Of a stretch of 38,790 bases of DNA, positions 8,281-15,879 are shown in pieces. The notes beneath the pieces were generated by a model. The model was given only the letters and a program-made list of their open reading frames with translations. It searched no databases and had not been told where the DNA came from. Within the stretch, counting starts at the first letter, position 1. The number at the start of each line of letters is the position of its first letter. This DNA is from Micrococcales bacterium (lineage in GTDB: Bacteria > Actinomycetota > Actinomycetes > Actinomycetales > CAWJMD01), in the NCBI GenBank assembly GCA_002748415.1, contig PDSI01000018.1, positions 1 through 38,790 of the forward strand, given 5' to 3'. The position numbers were made by a program, and so were the translations under genes.

Positions 8281-8739
8281 ATGCCACACGACAAACCCGG
8301 CCACCCACCCGTGGCCAGTGTCCATGGGACGATGGACGCCGCTCATCCACGGGTAGTGCTGTCGAGCCTGTGGGCGACGATGCTGTTCGTCTTCGCCTAT
8401 GTCGACATCTTCGCCTTCTGGCGCGCGGACGTCATCCGGGGCTCCTTGGCCGGGACTGTCCCGGTGTCCGGTTTCACGATCGATCAACGCTTCCTGGTCC
8501 TGACCACGCTCTACGTCCTCGTGCCCAGCCTGATGGTCGCCGGGTCCACGATGCTGCCCTGGCGCATCCTGCGTCCCCTGACCATGGGACTCGCAGTGTT
8601 GTATGCCGCCACCATCGCCGCGGCCGCGGTCGGTGACCCCTGGGCCTACTACCTGATCGGCAGCGTGGTGGAAGTCGCTCTCTTGGCCCTCATCGGTTTC
8701 CGGGCCTGGCGCCACCGCACCGCTGACCGGCCGGCCTGA
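8281..8739 (+). CDS. Small four-helix membrane protein, DUF6326-like
   Basis: 152 aa with four predicted membrane helices near residues 27-47, 71-90, 97-116 and 121-142, and a basic C-terminus. The sequence around LSSLWATMLFVFAYVDIFAFWR resembles the DUF6326 family of small actinobacterial membrane proteins, whose function is unknown. ATG start with AGGAG at 8271-8275; an overlapping ATG at 8277 is in another frame. It is probably the main target of the divergent TetR regulator. Confidence 0.8.
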   Translation: MPHDKPGHPPVASVHGTMDAAHPRVVLSSLWATMLFVFAYVDIFAFWRADVIRGSLAGTVPVSGFTIDQRFLVLTTLYVLVPSLMVAGSTMLPWRILRPLTMGLAVLYAATIAAAAVGDPWAYYLIGSVVEVALLALIGFRAWRHRTADRPA

Positions 8740-8751
8740 GCAGCGGCCGGT
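8726..8751 (+). terminator. Hairpin across the stop of the DUF6326-like gene
   Basis: ACCGGCC (8726-8732) pairs perfectly with GGCCGGT (8745-8751) around a 12-nt loop that includes the stop codon. There is no T-tract. It may end the upstream transcript before smpB; evidence is shape and position only. Confidence 0.3.
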
Positions 8752-8779
8752 GCATGACTGCGCTGCCGCACCACATCGC

Positions 8780-8810
8780 TTGGGCGGTTCGCTGCCTCGG
8801 TAGGTACTCT
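8780..8810 (+). promoter_or_regulatory. Possible smpB promoter
   Basis: TTGGGC (8780-8785) is followed by GGTAGGTACTCT, which offers -10-like hexamers TAGGTA (8801-8806, 15-bp spacer) or TACTCT (8805-8810, 19-bp spacer). Neither spacer is ideal, so this is a weak call; it is the most promoter-like stretch in the 126-bp gap before smpB. Confidence 0.3.
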
Positions 8811-8865
8811 GGTTCGTCGCCGCAACCCGCTCAAGCCCCACCCGGCCCAGGAAGAAGTGAACGTC

Positions 8866-9336
8866 GTGCCCAAGGAACAAGGCCGCCGGCCGATTGCGTC
8901 CAATCGCAAGGCCAGGTACGACTATCACATCCTCGACACGGTCGAGGCGGGTCTGGTGCTGACCGGGACCGAGGTCAAGTCGCTGCGCGCCGGGCGGGCC
9001 GTCATCGGCGACGGGTACATCCACCTGGCCGACGGTGAGGCGTGGCTGGAGAACGTGCACATCCCGGAGTACGACGGCGGAACGTGGACCAACCACGCCC
9101 CGCGACGGCGCCGCAAGCTGCTGATGCACAAATCCGAGATCCTCAAGTGGCAGTCCAAGATCAAGGAATCCGGGCTGACCATCGTGCCGCTGCAGATGTA
9201 CTTCTCCGACGGGCGGGCCAAGATCGAGATCGGCCTGGCCCGTGGCAAGAAGGAGTACGACAAGCGGCACGCCCTGCGGGAGAAACAGGACAAACGCGAA
9301 GCCGAACGGGCGATGTCGCTGCGCCGGATGCGCTGA
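8866..9336 (+). CDS. smpB: SsrA-binding protein SmpB
   Basis: Partner of tmRNA in trans-translation: it binds the tRNA-like domain of SsrA and brings it to stalled ribosomes. About 156 aa. Family hallmarks are [13 protein letters not shown] near the N-terminus, the central [12 protein letters not shown] and [18 protein letters not shown], and the basic C-terminal tail ([19 protein letters not shown]) that enters the mRNA channel. I prefer GTG 8866 (protein starts M-P-K-E, as in relatives) because AGGAAG at 8849-8854 is too close to the GTG at 8857. Its RNA partner ssrA follows 640 bp downstream. Confidence 0.96.
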   Translation: MPKEQGRRPIASNRKARYDYHILDTVEAGLVLTGTEVKSLRAGRAVIGDGYIHLADGEAWLENVHIPEYDGGTWTNHAPRRRRKLLMHKSEILKWQSKIKESGLTIVPLQMYFSDGRAKIEIGLARGKKEYDKRHALREKQDKREAERAMSLRRMR

Positions 9337-9434
9337 CCGGACAATACGAGCCCTGTGGTGCCGCCGCGGCGGCGCGGATCGGTTGGTGCGGACCCTTGTG
9401 GGTGCTGCGCTGGCTGCCGATGCCGGTCAATGCG

Positions 9435-9511
9435 GACCCTATGGCGCTGTTGGGGTACGTCGGGTAGCGGCGTGCCGGCGCCTTACGTCTCCTTACGGCG
9501 CCATAGGGGTC
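9435..9511. repeat. Inverted repeat around a CCTTACG doublet
   Basis: GACCCTATGGCGC (9435-9447) is matched by GCGCCATAGGGGTC (9498-9511) on the other strand with one bulged base, enclosing 50 bp. Inside, CCTTACG occurs twice (9481-9487 and 9491-9497). No transposase or integrase is nearby. It may be a dispersed non-coding element, which cannot be judged from a single copy. Confidence 0.5.
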
Positions 9512-9807
9512 GATGTGGGTGGTGCGGGCGGAATGCCGACGGGAGAGGTCGGGTCGTTCGGGAGTTGGTGCGGGGAACCGGGCTCAGGAGTGGGTGGAGT
9601 GTGGCCGGTTTGGGCGCAGCTGCAAGGAGCAGAGCCGAGTGGTGGGGATGGGTGGCCGACCTGGGCGAGGCCGATCGGGCCGGCGCGGACAACGGCCGGT
9701 CGTGTCACCTGCGTCTCAGATTGAGCTCTTCGGACGATGAGGACTGGACGACGGGCTCGATTCCGCGTATTCTAGAATGCTCGCCTAGTGAGGGGACCAC
9801 TGAGCGA

Positions 9808-9833
9808 CGATGCATCTGAATCCAGATGCATCG
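9808..9833. repeat. Perfect 11-bp-stem hairpin upstream of ssrA
   Basis: CGATGCATCTG (9808-9818) and CAGATGCATCG (9823-9833) are perfect inverted repeats around the loop AATC. A further outer pairing, CCACTG (9797-9802) with CAGTGG (9840-9845), would extend the structure. No T-tract follows on either strand. It could be a protein-binding dyad or a terminator for upstream transcription. Confidence 0.7.
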
Positions 9834-9940
9834 CCAGCCCAGTGGCGGCCACATTGGCACTGCACGAAAGCTCGAGTTGGCTGCAATGCAAGCCGAATAA
9901 CTTATGAGCTGAACAACTCAACAGGGTCTTATCACCCATA

Positions 9941-9973
9941 GGTGCCTGATCCGCCACCAGCTGGTCAGGCACC
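9941..9973 (+). repeat. Inverted repeat abutting the tmRNA 5' end
   Basis: GGTGCCTGA (9941-9949) pairs with TCAGGCACC (9965-9973); a 10-bp palindrome ACCAGCTGGT (9956-9965) overlaps the loop and right arm. The structure ends 4 nt before the mature tmRNA start, so it might shape the precursor 5' leader or overlap the promoter. Confidence 0.5.
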
Positions 9974-9977
9974 GCAC

Positions 9978-10342
9978 GGGGGTGACTGGTTTCGACGTTG
10001 GATGTCGAACCAGGGGAAGCGGGTCGAGGATGCGGGGTTATCTCGTTAACGCCCTCCGCAAACCATAGGTGCCGAATCCAAGCGCACCGACTTCGCCCTC
10101 GCCGCCTGAGCGAGCCCGAAGTCCGTCAGCCCGGAAGTGCTCCTGATCCGGTAGCTGGCGCCATCTAAGGAGCCACTGCTCTACGCCGTCGTCGGTGCGG
10201 CGTAGGGGACTCTCAGCCGACTGAGTCCGGCAGCGACGTTGCTCGCGAGAGCGCTGGGACTGAGAAACCATCACAGCGAGCTGCACCCGGAGAAGCCCTG
10301 GGGGAACGACGACGGACGCGGGTTCAATTCCCGCCACCTCCA
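9978..10342 (+). ncRNA. ssrA: Transfer-messenger RNA (tmRNA, SsrA)
   Basis: Rescues ribosomes stalled on broken mRNAs together with SmpB. The 5' end GGGGGTG (9978-9984) pairs with CACCTCC (10335-10341) as the acceptor stem, including one G-U pair. The T-arm GCGGG-TTCAATT-CCCGC is at about 10317-10335. The typical start GGGGGTGACTGGTTTCGACG is present. The 3' CCA is not encoded: the discriminator A at 10342 is followed by CTG. Total about 365 nt, normal length, one-piece form. Confidence 0.95.
10071..10109 (+). other. tmRNA proteolysis-tag reading frame
   Basis: The tag frame starts at resume codon GCC (10071-10073) and ends at TGA (10107-10109), encoding AESKRTDFALAA. The terminal ALAA is the usual degradation signal read by ClpXP-type proteases, and FALAA endings are usual in actinobacteria. 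Confidence 0.9.
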
Positions 10343-10347
10343 CTGTT

Positions 10348-10399
10348 GCCCACCCTGCGCAGCGAAGACCACCAGAGGTCGACGGTGCGCAGGGTGGGC
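10348..10399 (+). terminator. Long perfect stem-loop after ssrA
   Basis: GCCCACCCTGCGCA (10348-10361) is perfectly complementary to TGCGCAGGGTGGGC (10386-10399), a 14-bp stem around a 24-nt loop, starting 6 nt after the tmRNA end. No T-tract follows. Location and strength make a terminator the best reading; it may also protect or guide 3' trimming of the tmRNA precursor. Confidence 0.7.
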
Positions 10400-10447
10400 G
10401 CGTCTTATGAGTCGGCCGGTGTCCGGGCGGGCAGGTAACCTTCCCAG

Positions 10448-10861
10448 GTGCCTGATCGACCCGGCCGCCCGGAACCACCCACCCACACCCGGCCGGTCTG
10501 GTTCGCGCTGAGCCTGCTCGCCCAGGCGCTGGCCCTGTACTGGCCGTTGTCGATGGGCACCTCCGTGGGCGTCCCACTGGCGGACAAAGTGGTACACCTG
10601 GTGATCTTCGCCGTGCCCGCCTATCTCGGCCTGCGCTGGGCCACCACTCGCGCACCGGTGTCCCGCGCGACGCCGTCCCGGTGGCTGGCCACCGCCGTCG
10701 TCCTCGGGCTGCTGCTGCACGCCGGCCTCAGCGAGGTCATCCAAGGGGCCCTTCTGACCCGTGAGCAGTCAGCGGCCGATGCATTCGCCGACATCCTGGG
10801 CATCGCGCTCGGAGTCGCCGCCGCCCGGCTCACCATTCCGAGCGGAAACGACCATCGGTAG
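10448..10861 (+). CDS. VanZ family membrane protein
   Basis: 137 aa with about four membrane helices. VanZ-like signatures are visible: the early ADKVVHLVIFAVPAYLGL segment (Asp-Lys, His, Phe) and the late SEVIQGALLTREQSAADAFADILGIALG, which matches the E-x-x-Q ... R ... D-x-x-x-[ND]-x-x-G pattern. VanZ itself gives low-level teicoplanin resistance, but most members have no known role. GTG start; no strong ribosome binding site, so the exact start is open. It lies 17 bp before the YqgE-like gene and may share its transcript. Confidence 0.75.
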   Translation: MPDRPGRPEPPTHTRPVWFALSLLAQALALYWPLSMGTSVGVPLADKVVHLVIFAVPAYLGLRWATTRAPVSRATPSRWLATAVVLGLLLHAGLSEVIQGALLTREQSAADAFADILGIALGVAAARLTIPSGNDHR

Positions 10862-10877
10862 CGGGTAGGCTGCGGCG

Positions 10878-11432
10878 GTGAGCATGGCGGGACAGTTGTT
10901 GGTCGCCAGCCCAGCGCTGCGTCACCCCACCTTCCACCGCACCGTGATCCTGCTGCTGGACGACGACGAGGAATCCGGTTCCATCGGGGTGGTGGTCAAC
11001 CGCCCGATGCCCGTCGATGTCGATGTCGTCCTGCCGCAGTGGCAGCCTTACCTGTCCGCACCGGGACGCCTGTACAAGGGTGGCCCGGTGGCCGAGGACT
11101 CCGCACTGGGAGTGGCCGTCGTGCCAGGCCATGCTCAGGCTCTTCCCGGTGTGCGTCGGTTGATCGGCGCGTTCGGCTTGGTTGACCTGGACGGTGCCCC
11201 CGGCGAGCTCGCGGGACATCTGTCCGGACTGCGGATTTTCGCCGGGTACGCCGGCTGGGGACCGGGCCAGTTGCGCGACGAACTGAAGGAGGACTCCTGG
11301 TTCCTGGTAGCCAGCGAGCCCGGCGACTGCTACACCGATACGCCGGAGACGCTGTGGGCCGATGTGCTGCGCCGCCAGGGTGGAGACCTGGCGCTGGTGG
11401 CATCCTTCCCCACCGACCCGGAACTGAACTGA
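10878..11432 (+). CDS. YqgE/AlgH family protein (UPF0301)
   Basis: 184 aa, normal family length. Characteristic segments are AGQLLVASPALRHPTFHRTVILLLDDDEE (read around residues 4-32), GVVVNRPM, the central GGPV and FAGYAGWGPGQL near residue 120. The family is cytoplasmic, widely conserved and biochemically undefined; AlgH was linked to alginate regulation in Pseudomonas. The start is GTG 10878 or ATG 10884. This protein is often found in this part of actinobacterial chromosomes. Confidence 0.9.
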   Translation: MSMAGQLLVASPALRHPTFHRTVILLLDDDEESGSIGVVVNRPMPVDVDVVLPQWQPYLSAPGRLYKGGPVAEDSALGVAVVPGHAQALPGVRRLIGAFGLVDLDGAPGELAGHLSGLRIFAGYAGWGPGQLRDELKEDSWFLVASEPGDCYTDTPETLWADVLRRQGGDLALVASFPTDPELN

Positions 11433-11654
11433 CCTAGGTGTCCCTCTTGCCGGGCCGCTGCGGCAGGGTGGTGACCTGCCGGTCTGCCGCCGGAGCTGGG
11501 GACTGATCTCGCAGGCAGCCGTGCGTGACGGTGCGTCGCGCTTGTTCGGTCCCGGCGGCAGCGGAGGCCGCAACCGCAGAGACGCCGCAACGATCACCCG
11601 GTCCACCGAGCCGGCCGGCGCCCAGCCAGGTGCTGTGGTGGGTGCGCCGCGAAC

Positions 11655-12479
11655 CTATTGGGCTGCGGCAATACGCAGATGCACCATTGAACACACCTTG
11701 AGAATGTCGGTCATGATGAACATCAGCCTTGTCGGCAAAGGAAGGCCGTTATGCATTCCCTGATAGAGGGGTGCCGACTCCAGAACGTGTAGCCTGCTGT
11801 CCCAGGTCTCGATGGTTCGTGCTGACTTTAGTGCCCAGCCCTCATTCAAAGACATATCCATTCCGGACTTCTTGAGCACCTGTTTCTTGCCGACCCTCAG
11901 TCCCAGTGGAGAGAGAACGTCGAAGTACAGCTCGCACTCGTCGAAGGTGTCTGCGAGCCGGGTGAAGAACTCTCGTATCTTCTGCTCGTCGAAGTAGTAG
12001 AACACTCCTCCCGCCAGAAAGAGCAGCCCCTTGTCCGCGGTGATGTCCGCAAGCCATGCAGTGTCCAAGAAAGAGGACGCTATGCTTTGATGTCGCTCAC
12101 TGTCTTCGATGAGCTTGGCCCTGAGTGCGATCACGTCCGGCAGATCAAGCTCGTAAAACATGATCTTGCCGTTGTCGATACGGCTGAAGGTAGTGTCGAG
12201 GCCGCAGCCGATATTGACGATGGATGCTTCAGGGTGGCGCCGGATAAAGTCCCGCGCCAGTCTGTCCGTGTGCAGGCACCTGGCTACCCAGCCGTGCTGT
12301 GACATGGCCTGTGTCTTTTCGATGGTTGAAAAATCGTAGTCGACACGGTCAAGGATCTCCACAGCCTTGTTGTCAACGAGTCGCGGTTCGGCTCGCCGTG
12401 TTTCATCGGCCCTTCCCCAAAGGGGCAGTAACAGGGTCTCTTCTACGGTGCCGGTTTTCACTGCGATCTTTGGTGACAT
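11655..12479 (-). CDS. Class I SAM-dependent methyltransferase, LCMT/PPM (TcmP-like) family
   Basis: 274 aa. Motif I reads SIVNIGCGLDTTFSRI (about residues 85-100), binding S-adenosylmethionine; the acidic FYELDLPDVI follows, as in leucine carboxyl methyltransferase-like O-methyltransferases such as TcmP. LFLAGGVFYYFDEQKIREFF matches the family's middle block. The ATG is preceded very closely by AGAGGA, which is unusual spacing. Base composition is clearly lower in GC (close to 50-55% by eye) than the genes on both sides, it is alone on its strand, and it interrupts otherwise housekeeping-like order. This suggests horizontal acquisition, perhaps from a natural-product cluster, but no other such genes are present. 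Confidence 0.85.
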   Translation of the reverse strand: MSPKIAVKTGTVEETLLLPLWGRADETRRAEPRLVDNKAVEILDRVDYDFSTIEKTQAMSQHGWVARCLHTDRLARDFIRRHPEASIVNIGCGLDTTFSRIDNGKIMFYELDLPDVIALRAKLIEDSERHQSIASSFLDTAWLADITADKGLLFLAGGVFYYFDEQKIREFFTRLADTFDECELYFDVLSPLGLRVGKKQVLKKSGMDMSLNEGWALKSARTIETWDSRLHVLESAPLYQGMHNGLPLPTRLMFIMTDILKVCSMVHLRIAAAQ

Positions 12480-12860
12480 TTCCTCTTTTTCCGGCTCTCC
12501 TGGACGTGGGTTGACGGCAGTGTGGTGAGGAGACAGCTGGTGTTCGGGGTGCGGGGTGCTGACGCCTTGAGCTGGGAAGAACTACGCGTATGCGTCCACG
12601 ATAGTGGGTCGGGTGCGATGCCTGGAGGGGTGTGCGTCCGGGTCCCGCAGGGACCGGTTCCACTCGCAGGTGGCGCTGGGCTTCCCGGTGCTGTTGAACG
12701 GCTCCTCGCAGTTGTGGGCGTCGCCGGGCACGGAAACCGCCATCCCCGAACAGGCCCTTGGGGATGTGACGGTCAACCGGTTGCGGAGACCGAGGATCGA
12801 CCGAACCGCAGCTGAGCCGGTGATGCACCGGGACCCCGGTGTGCGCCGTACCATGGCGGG
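12480..12860. other. Intergenic region without a supported gene
   Basis: About 380 bp between the divergent methyltransferase and DUF3039 genes. Open frames exist on both strands but show no recognisable protein or good start. Two small hairpins are visible: GGTCCC-GCA-GGGACC (12641-12655) and CACCGGG-AC-CCCGGTG (12826-12841), the latter 19 nt before the DUF3039 start. Promoters for both flanking genes must lie here but could not be fixed. Confidence 0.5.
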
Positions 12861-13166
12861 ATGAGCGAACCCGGTAGCCCCAGCGAGCCCCTGGACCCGA
12901 TGCGCAGCCCCGCCCAGGGCGGGACCGCCACCTTGGAAAGGGAAACCGTCGCCCAGGAAGCCGAGCCGGGCGATCACGAACGGTTCGCCCACTATGTGCA
13001 GAAGAACAAGATCATGGAGTCCGCGCTGTCCGGTGAGCCGGTCATCGCACTGTGCGGCAAGGTCTGGGTTCCCGGGCGCGACCCGAAGAGGTTCCCGGTC
13101 TGCCCCACCTGCAAGGAGATCTACCAGAGCCTGCAACCGGGTTCGGACGACTCCGGCAAGGAATGA
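12861..13166 (+). CDS. DUF3039 domain-containing protein
   Basis: 101 aa, the usual size. The conserved core HERFAHYVQKNKIMESALSG leads into VIALCGKVWVPGRDPKRFPVCPTC. Cysteines C65, C81 and C84, with H44, could bind zinc. The family is restricted mainly to actinobacteria and its function is unknown. The stop overlaps the start of the MFS gene (ATGA), so both are probably co-translated. Confidence 0.92.
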   Translation: MSEPGSPSEPLDPMRSPAQGGTATLERETVAQEAEPGDHERFAHYVQKNKIMESALSGEPVIALCGKVWVPGRDPKRFPVCPTCKEIYQSLQPGSDDSGKE

Positions 13167-14668
13167 ACGACCCGTCAGAGACACCGGCCGGCATCGCCCC
13201 GGGCCATCTCGAGCAGCCGCCGGACACCTCGGCGGCGCAGGCCGCGTGCGCCTACAGTGACCAGCCGCCCCCGCAACCAATCGGCAGCCAGCGGCTGATC
13301 CTGGCCGGCATCCTCTCGCTGATGACGGTGGTCGCCTTCGAGGCGTTCGCGGTGGCATCGGCAATGCCGGTGGTTGCCCGCGACCTCGGTGCCGGGCCGA
13401 ACTACTCGCTGGCGTTCTCCGTCTTCCTGACCGCCAGCCTGTTCGGCACCGTGCTCGGCGGCGGGTGGGGAGATGCAGCCGGGCCTCGCTGGCCGGTCGT
13501 GGTGGGACAGCTGTGGCTGTGCGGGGGCCTCATCGTGTGCGGGTCGGCGACCAACCTGCCGGTGTTCCTGACCGGCCGGGTGATCTCCGGGCTCGGCGGC
13601 GGGCTGATGGTGGTCGGCCTGTTCCTGATGATCTCGCTGACGTTCGGGCCGGCGCAGCGGCCGAAGGTGTTCGCCCTGTTGTCCGCCGCATGGGTGCTGC
13701 CGTCCCTAGCCGGGCCGGTGGCGGCCGGATGGCTGGCCGAGCACCTCAGCTGGCGGCTGGTCTTCCTGGCGATCGTGCCGATCGGCGCCGTGGCCATGGC
13801 CATGCTGTGGGTCCCCCTGTGCCGTCTGCCGCAACAGGTCGACCGCAGCGGTCCCAGCCGCGCGGAGCACCGCCGACGCCTGTCCGCCGGTGCGGTCCTG
13901 GCGCTCGGTGCCGGCCTCGCCCAGGTCACCGCGCAGCGGCTGAGCCCACAGGAGAGCACCGGCGCGGCCGCCGTCACCGGGGTGGCGTGGGTGCTGACCG
14001 CTGCCGGCGTGGTCGCCGTGTTCTGGTCGTTGCCTGCCCTGATGCCTCCCGGGACGTTGCGGCTGGCCCGGGGGCTGCCCGCCGTCGTGGTCACGCGCGG
14101 CGCGTTCACCGGCGCGTTCTTCGCGGGTGAGGCTTTCCTGCCGCTGGCGCTGACCTCCGAACGTGGCTTCTCCGCCACCCAAGCCGGGATGGTGCTGACG
14201 GTCAGTGCGCTGCTGTGGGCGGTCGGCGCCTCGATTCAAGGCCGCGTCGGTGCATCCGCCGGGCGGATCGTGATCGGTGCCGGGGGCCTGTGCGTGGCGG
14301 TGATGCTGATGCTGGCGGCGGCGGTGTTCGCCTTCGATGCTCCCAGCTGGTTGATGCCCGGCGTCTGGGCGCTGGGTGGCCTCGGCATGGGCCTGTCGCA
14401 CTCCGCCCTCAGCGTGGCCACACTGGAACTTGCCGAATCGGACCAGCACGGTCGCGCCGCATCGGCCCTGCAGATCATGGACGGACTGGGGCCAGTGGCC
14501 GCCATCGGCGTCACTGGTGCCGTCTACGCGTGGCTGCACGGCGCCGGCAACGGCTCCAGCGTGTTCGCGGGGATGTGGGCCGCCCTGGCACTGCTGGCCG
14601 CGGCCGCGTCCGGGTTCGCCGTCCGGCGGATCGCGCTACCACAGACTCAGCCGGAGCAGCCCGCCTGA
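13163..14668 (+). CDS. Major facilitator superfamily (MFS) transporter
   Basis: 501 aa, many hydrophobic helices (about 12-14), beginning after a ~50-residue polar N-terminus. The first helix contains AFEAFAVASAMPVVARDLG, typical of DHA-type exporters of the DHA2/14-helix group, and GRVISGLGGGLMVVGLFLM matches a later conserved MFS motif. Substrate unknown, probably drug or metabolite efflux by proton antiport. The ATG at 13163 overlaps the DUF3039 stop and is chosen over the longer open frame from 13052, whose extra residues are read inside DUF3039. Confidence 0.9.
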   Translation: MNDPSETPAGIAPGHLEQPPDTSAAQAACAYSDQPPPQPIGSQRLILAGILSLMTVVAFEAFAVASAMPVVARDLGAGPNYSLAFSVFLTASLFGTVLGGGWGDAAGPRWPVVVGQLWLCGGLIVCGSATNLPVFLTGRVISGLGGGLMVVGLFLMISLTFGPAQRPKVFALLSAAWVLPSLAGPVAAGWLAEHLSWRLVFLAIVPIGAVAMAMLWVPLCRLPQQVDRSGPSRAEHRRRLSAGAVLALGAGLAQVTAQRLSPQESTGAAAVTGVAWVLTAAGVVAVFWSLPALMPPGTLRLARGLPAVVVTRGAFTGAFFAGEAFLPLALTSERGFSATQAGMVLTVSALLWAVGASIQGRVGASAGRIVIGAGGLCVAVMLMLAAAVFAFDAPSWLMPGVWALGGLGMGLSHSALSVATLELAESDQHGRAASALQIMDGLGPVAAIGVTGAVYAWLHGAGNGSSVFAGMWAALALLAAAASGFAVRRIALPQTQPEQPA

Positions 14669-14724
14669 TCGTCTTCCGGCACACCGCACCGGACACGGCG
14701 GCCCGGCCGTCACGGGGCATCTGC

Positions 14725-15726
14725 CTACGACGATGCGGCGTCCGGGCCTACGTCGCGCGGGCCGGGCGAGTAGGTCTCGGCCGCGGTGTCGTCGTCGAGC
14801 GGGTCCGCGCCCACCGGTGCCCCCGGATCGGGCACCGCGTCCTGGTCGTCGAGTACCGCGTCCTGGTCGTCGAGTACCGCGTCCTGGTCGTCGGGGGACG
14901 CCTCATGAGAGACGGCGTCGGGAGGAAGGGCGTCGAGGGAAACCGCGTCATCGGACACCGGGTCGCCGGGTGCAGGTTCCGCATCGGCGCCGGTCTGCGG
15001 CCGGTCCGGCTCGGCACTACGGAGCCGTTCCTCGTCCTGCGTTTGGTCACTGTCCGGGCCCGGCTGATGCGCCGGCGCCTCATGCGGGCTTTCGGTCGGC
15101 CACAGTTCCGGGCCCGGCTGCGGGTCGGGGATGCGGTCCCGGAACAACAGCGGCCCGACGACCATCCACACCACGCCCAGGCCCAGGGACAGTTTGCCCG
15201 CCGTGGTCGCGATGCTGAGCGCCCCGAGCACGAATGCGGCGACACCGAGAGCGAACCACAGCACCGTGGCCTGCGTCCGGCGAGTGTTGCGGACCGCGTT
15301 GGCCTCGAAGTCGAAGTGCGGCGTCTGCTCGGCCACCAGCACATCCATCACCTCCAGCGCGGAGTCATCGACCGCAATGGTGTACCGGCGACCGGTCATT
15401 TCGTCCCGGTAGGTCCACGTCAGGTCGTTGGCCTCGGTGGCCCGGGCGTCCGCCACTTGGTCAGCTGCCACCGGTATCGGAATCCACAGGTGTTCTCGGT
15501 CCGGTTGTGCGGGAAGGAAAGTCAAATCCTCAGGCATCCTGACCAAGAAGCCGTCCTCGAGATGACGGCGCGGATCCCCGCTGGCGGCGGTCTGACCCCC
15601 CAGGGCTCGTACCGACCCTTGCCCGGCGGCGATGTGCTCTTGCCCAGATTGTTCCCGAATGGCGATCCGGTGCAGCACCGGCAGAACGGCCAGCACGATG
15701 GTCAAGACCACGGCGCTGATCTCCAT
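14725..15726 (-). CDS. Membrane protein with acidic Asp/Pro-rich C-terminal tail
   Basis: 333 aa if started at ATG 15726 (MEISAVVLTIVLAVLPVL); an open frame continues to 15828 but adds non-hydrophobic residues before the first helix. Membrane segments are at about 3-18, 154-173 and 178-196. The domain between them (20-150) contains LTWTYRDEMTGRRYTIAVDD and is likely extracytoplasmic or soluble. Residues 197-333 are disordered, rich in Asp/Pro/Glu/Ala, with a tandem DDQDAVL repeat. No family was recognised. It converges on the MFS gene, 56 bp between stops. Confidence 0.7.
   Translation of the reverse strand: MEISAVVLTIVLAVLPVLHRIAIREQSGQEHIAAGQGSVRALGGQTAASGDPRRHLEDGFLVRMPEDLTFLPAQPDREHLWIPIPVAADQVADARATEANDLTWTYRDEMTGRRYTIAVDDSALEVMDVLVAEQTPHFDFEANAVRNTRRTQATVLWFALGVAAFVLGALSIATTAGKLSLGLGVVWMVVGPLLFRDRIPDPQPGPELWPTESPHEAPAHQPGPDSDQTQDEERLRSAEPDRPQTGADAEPAPGDPVSDDAVSLDALPPDAVSHEASPDDQDAVLDDQDAVLDDQDAVPDPGAPVGADPLDDDTAAETYSPGPRDVGPDAASS
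14834..14893 (-). repeat. 21-bp tandem repeat, about 2.9 copies, inside a coding tail
   Basis: The unit ACCGCGTCCTGGTCGTCGAGT (plus-strand reading) is not written longer than needed; copies start at 14834, 14855 and 14876, the last one partial. In the minus-strand protein it encodes seven residues, D-D-Q-D-A-V-L. Copies are nearly identical, suggesting recent slippage and probable length variation between strains. Confidence 0.85.
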
Positions 15727-15879
15727 GGGCCACACTGTAGGCTGAGATCTGAGCGTTTTGGCAACCGTTAGTTCTGCGATTTCGCGACTCTCTGCCGACC
15801 GCCCCCGCGATTGATGAGCGATCAGCAAGGAATGTGATTACGCATCGCTGTCGAAATGCGCCGACTACAGCGCGCGCCG

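Larger units (their letters stand above)
9337..9977. other. Gene-free 640-bp region between smpB and ssrA
   Basis: No convincing coding sequence is seen; open frames here are low-complexity (Gly/Arg/Ser) and lack ribosome binding sites. The region holds the inverted repeat 9435-9511, a palindrome ATTCTAGAAT (9769-9778), a strong hairpin (9808-9833) and an inverted repeat ending 4 bp before the tmRNA (9941-9973). Composition becomes less GC-rich from about 9760, so the ssrA promoter is probably between there and 9978, but no clear -35/-10 pair could be fixed. Confidence 0.6.

Noticed and set aside
4023..8739. Integrated element between the M23 gene and smpB with an attachment site in ssrA
   Set aside because: The block looks accessory, but no integrase, transposase or flanking direct repeat was found, and ssrA is intact and not at its border.
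9360..9373. Palindrome GCCGCCGCGGCGGC as smpB terminator
   Set aside because: It has no loop and is a simple GCC/GGC run likely by chance at this GC content.
9242..9819. Open frames downstream of smpB
   Set aside because: They overlap smpB or have Gly/Arg/Ser-rich low-complexity translations with no start signal.
10310..10342. Separate tRNA gene
   Set aside because: The T-arm and acceptor-like end belong to the tmRNA 3' domain; no anticodon arm is present.
12582..12860. Small genes in the methyltransferase-DUF3039 gap
   Set aside because: Open frames on both strands lack recognisable sequence and clear ribosome binding sites; high GC alone produces such frames.
13052..13162. N-terminal extension of the MFS transporter
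   Set aside because: It is read out of frame inside DUF3039; the ATG at 13163 overlapping the DUF3039 stop is more credible.
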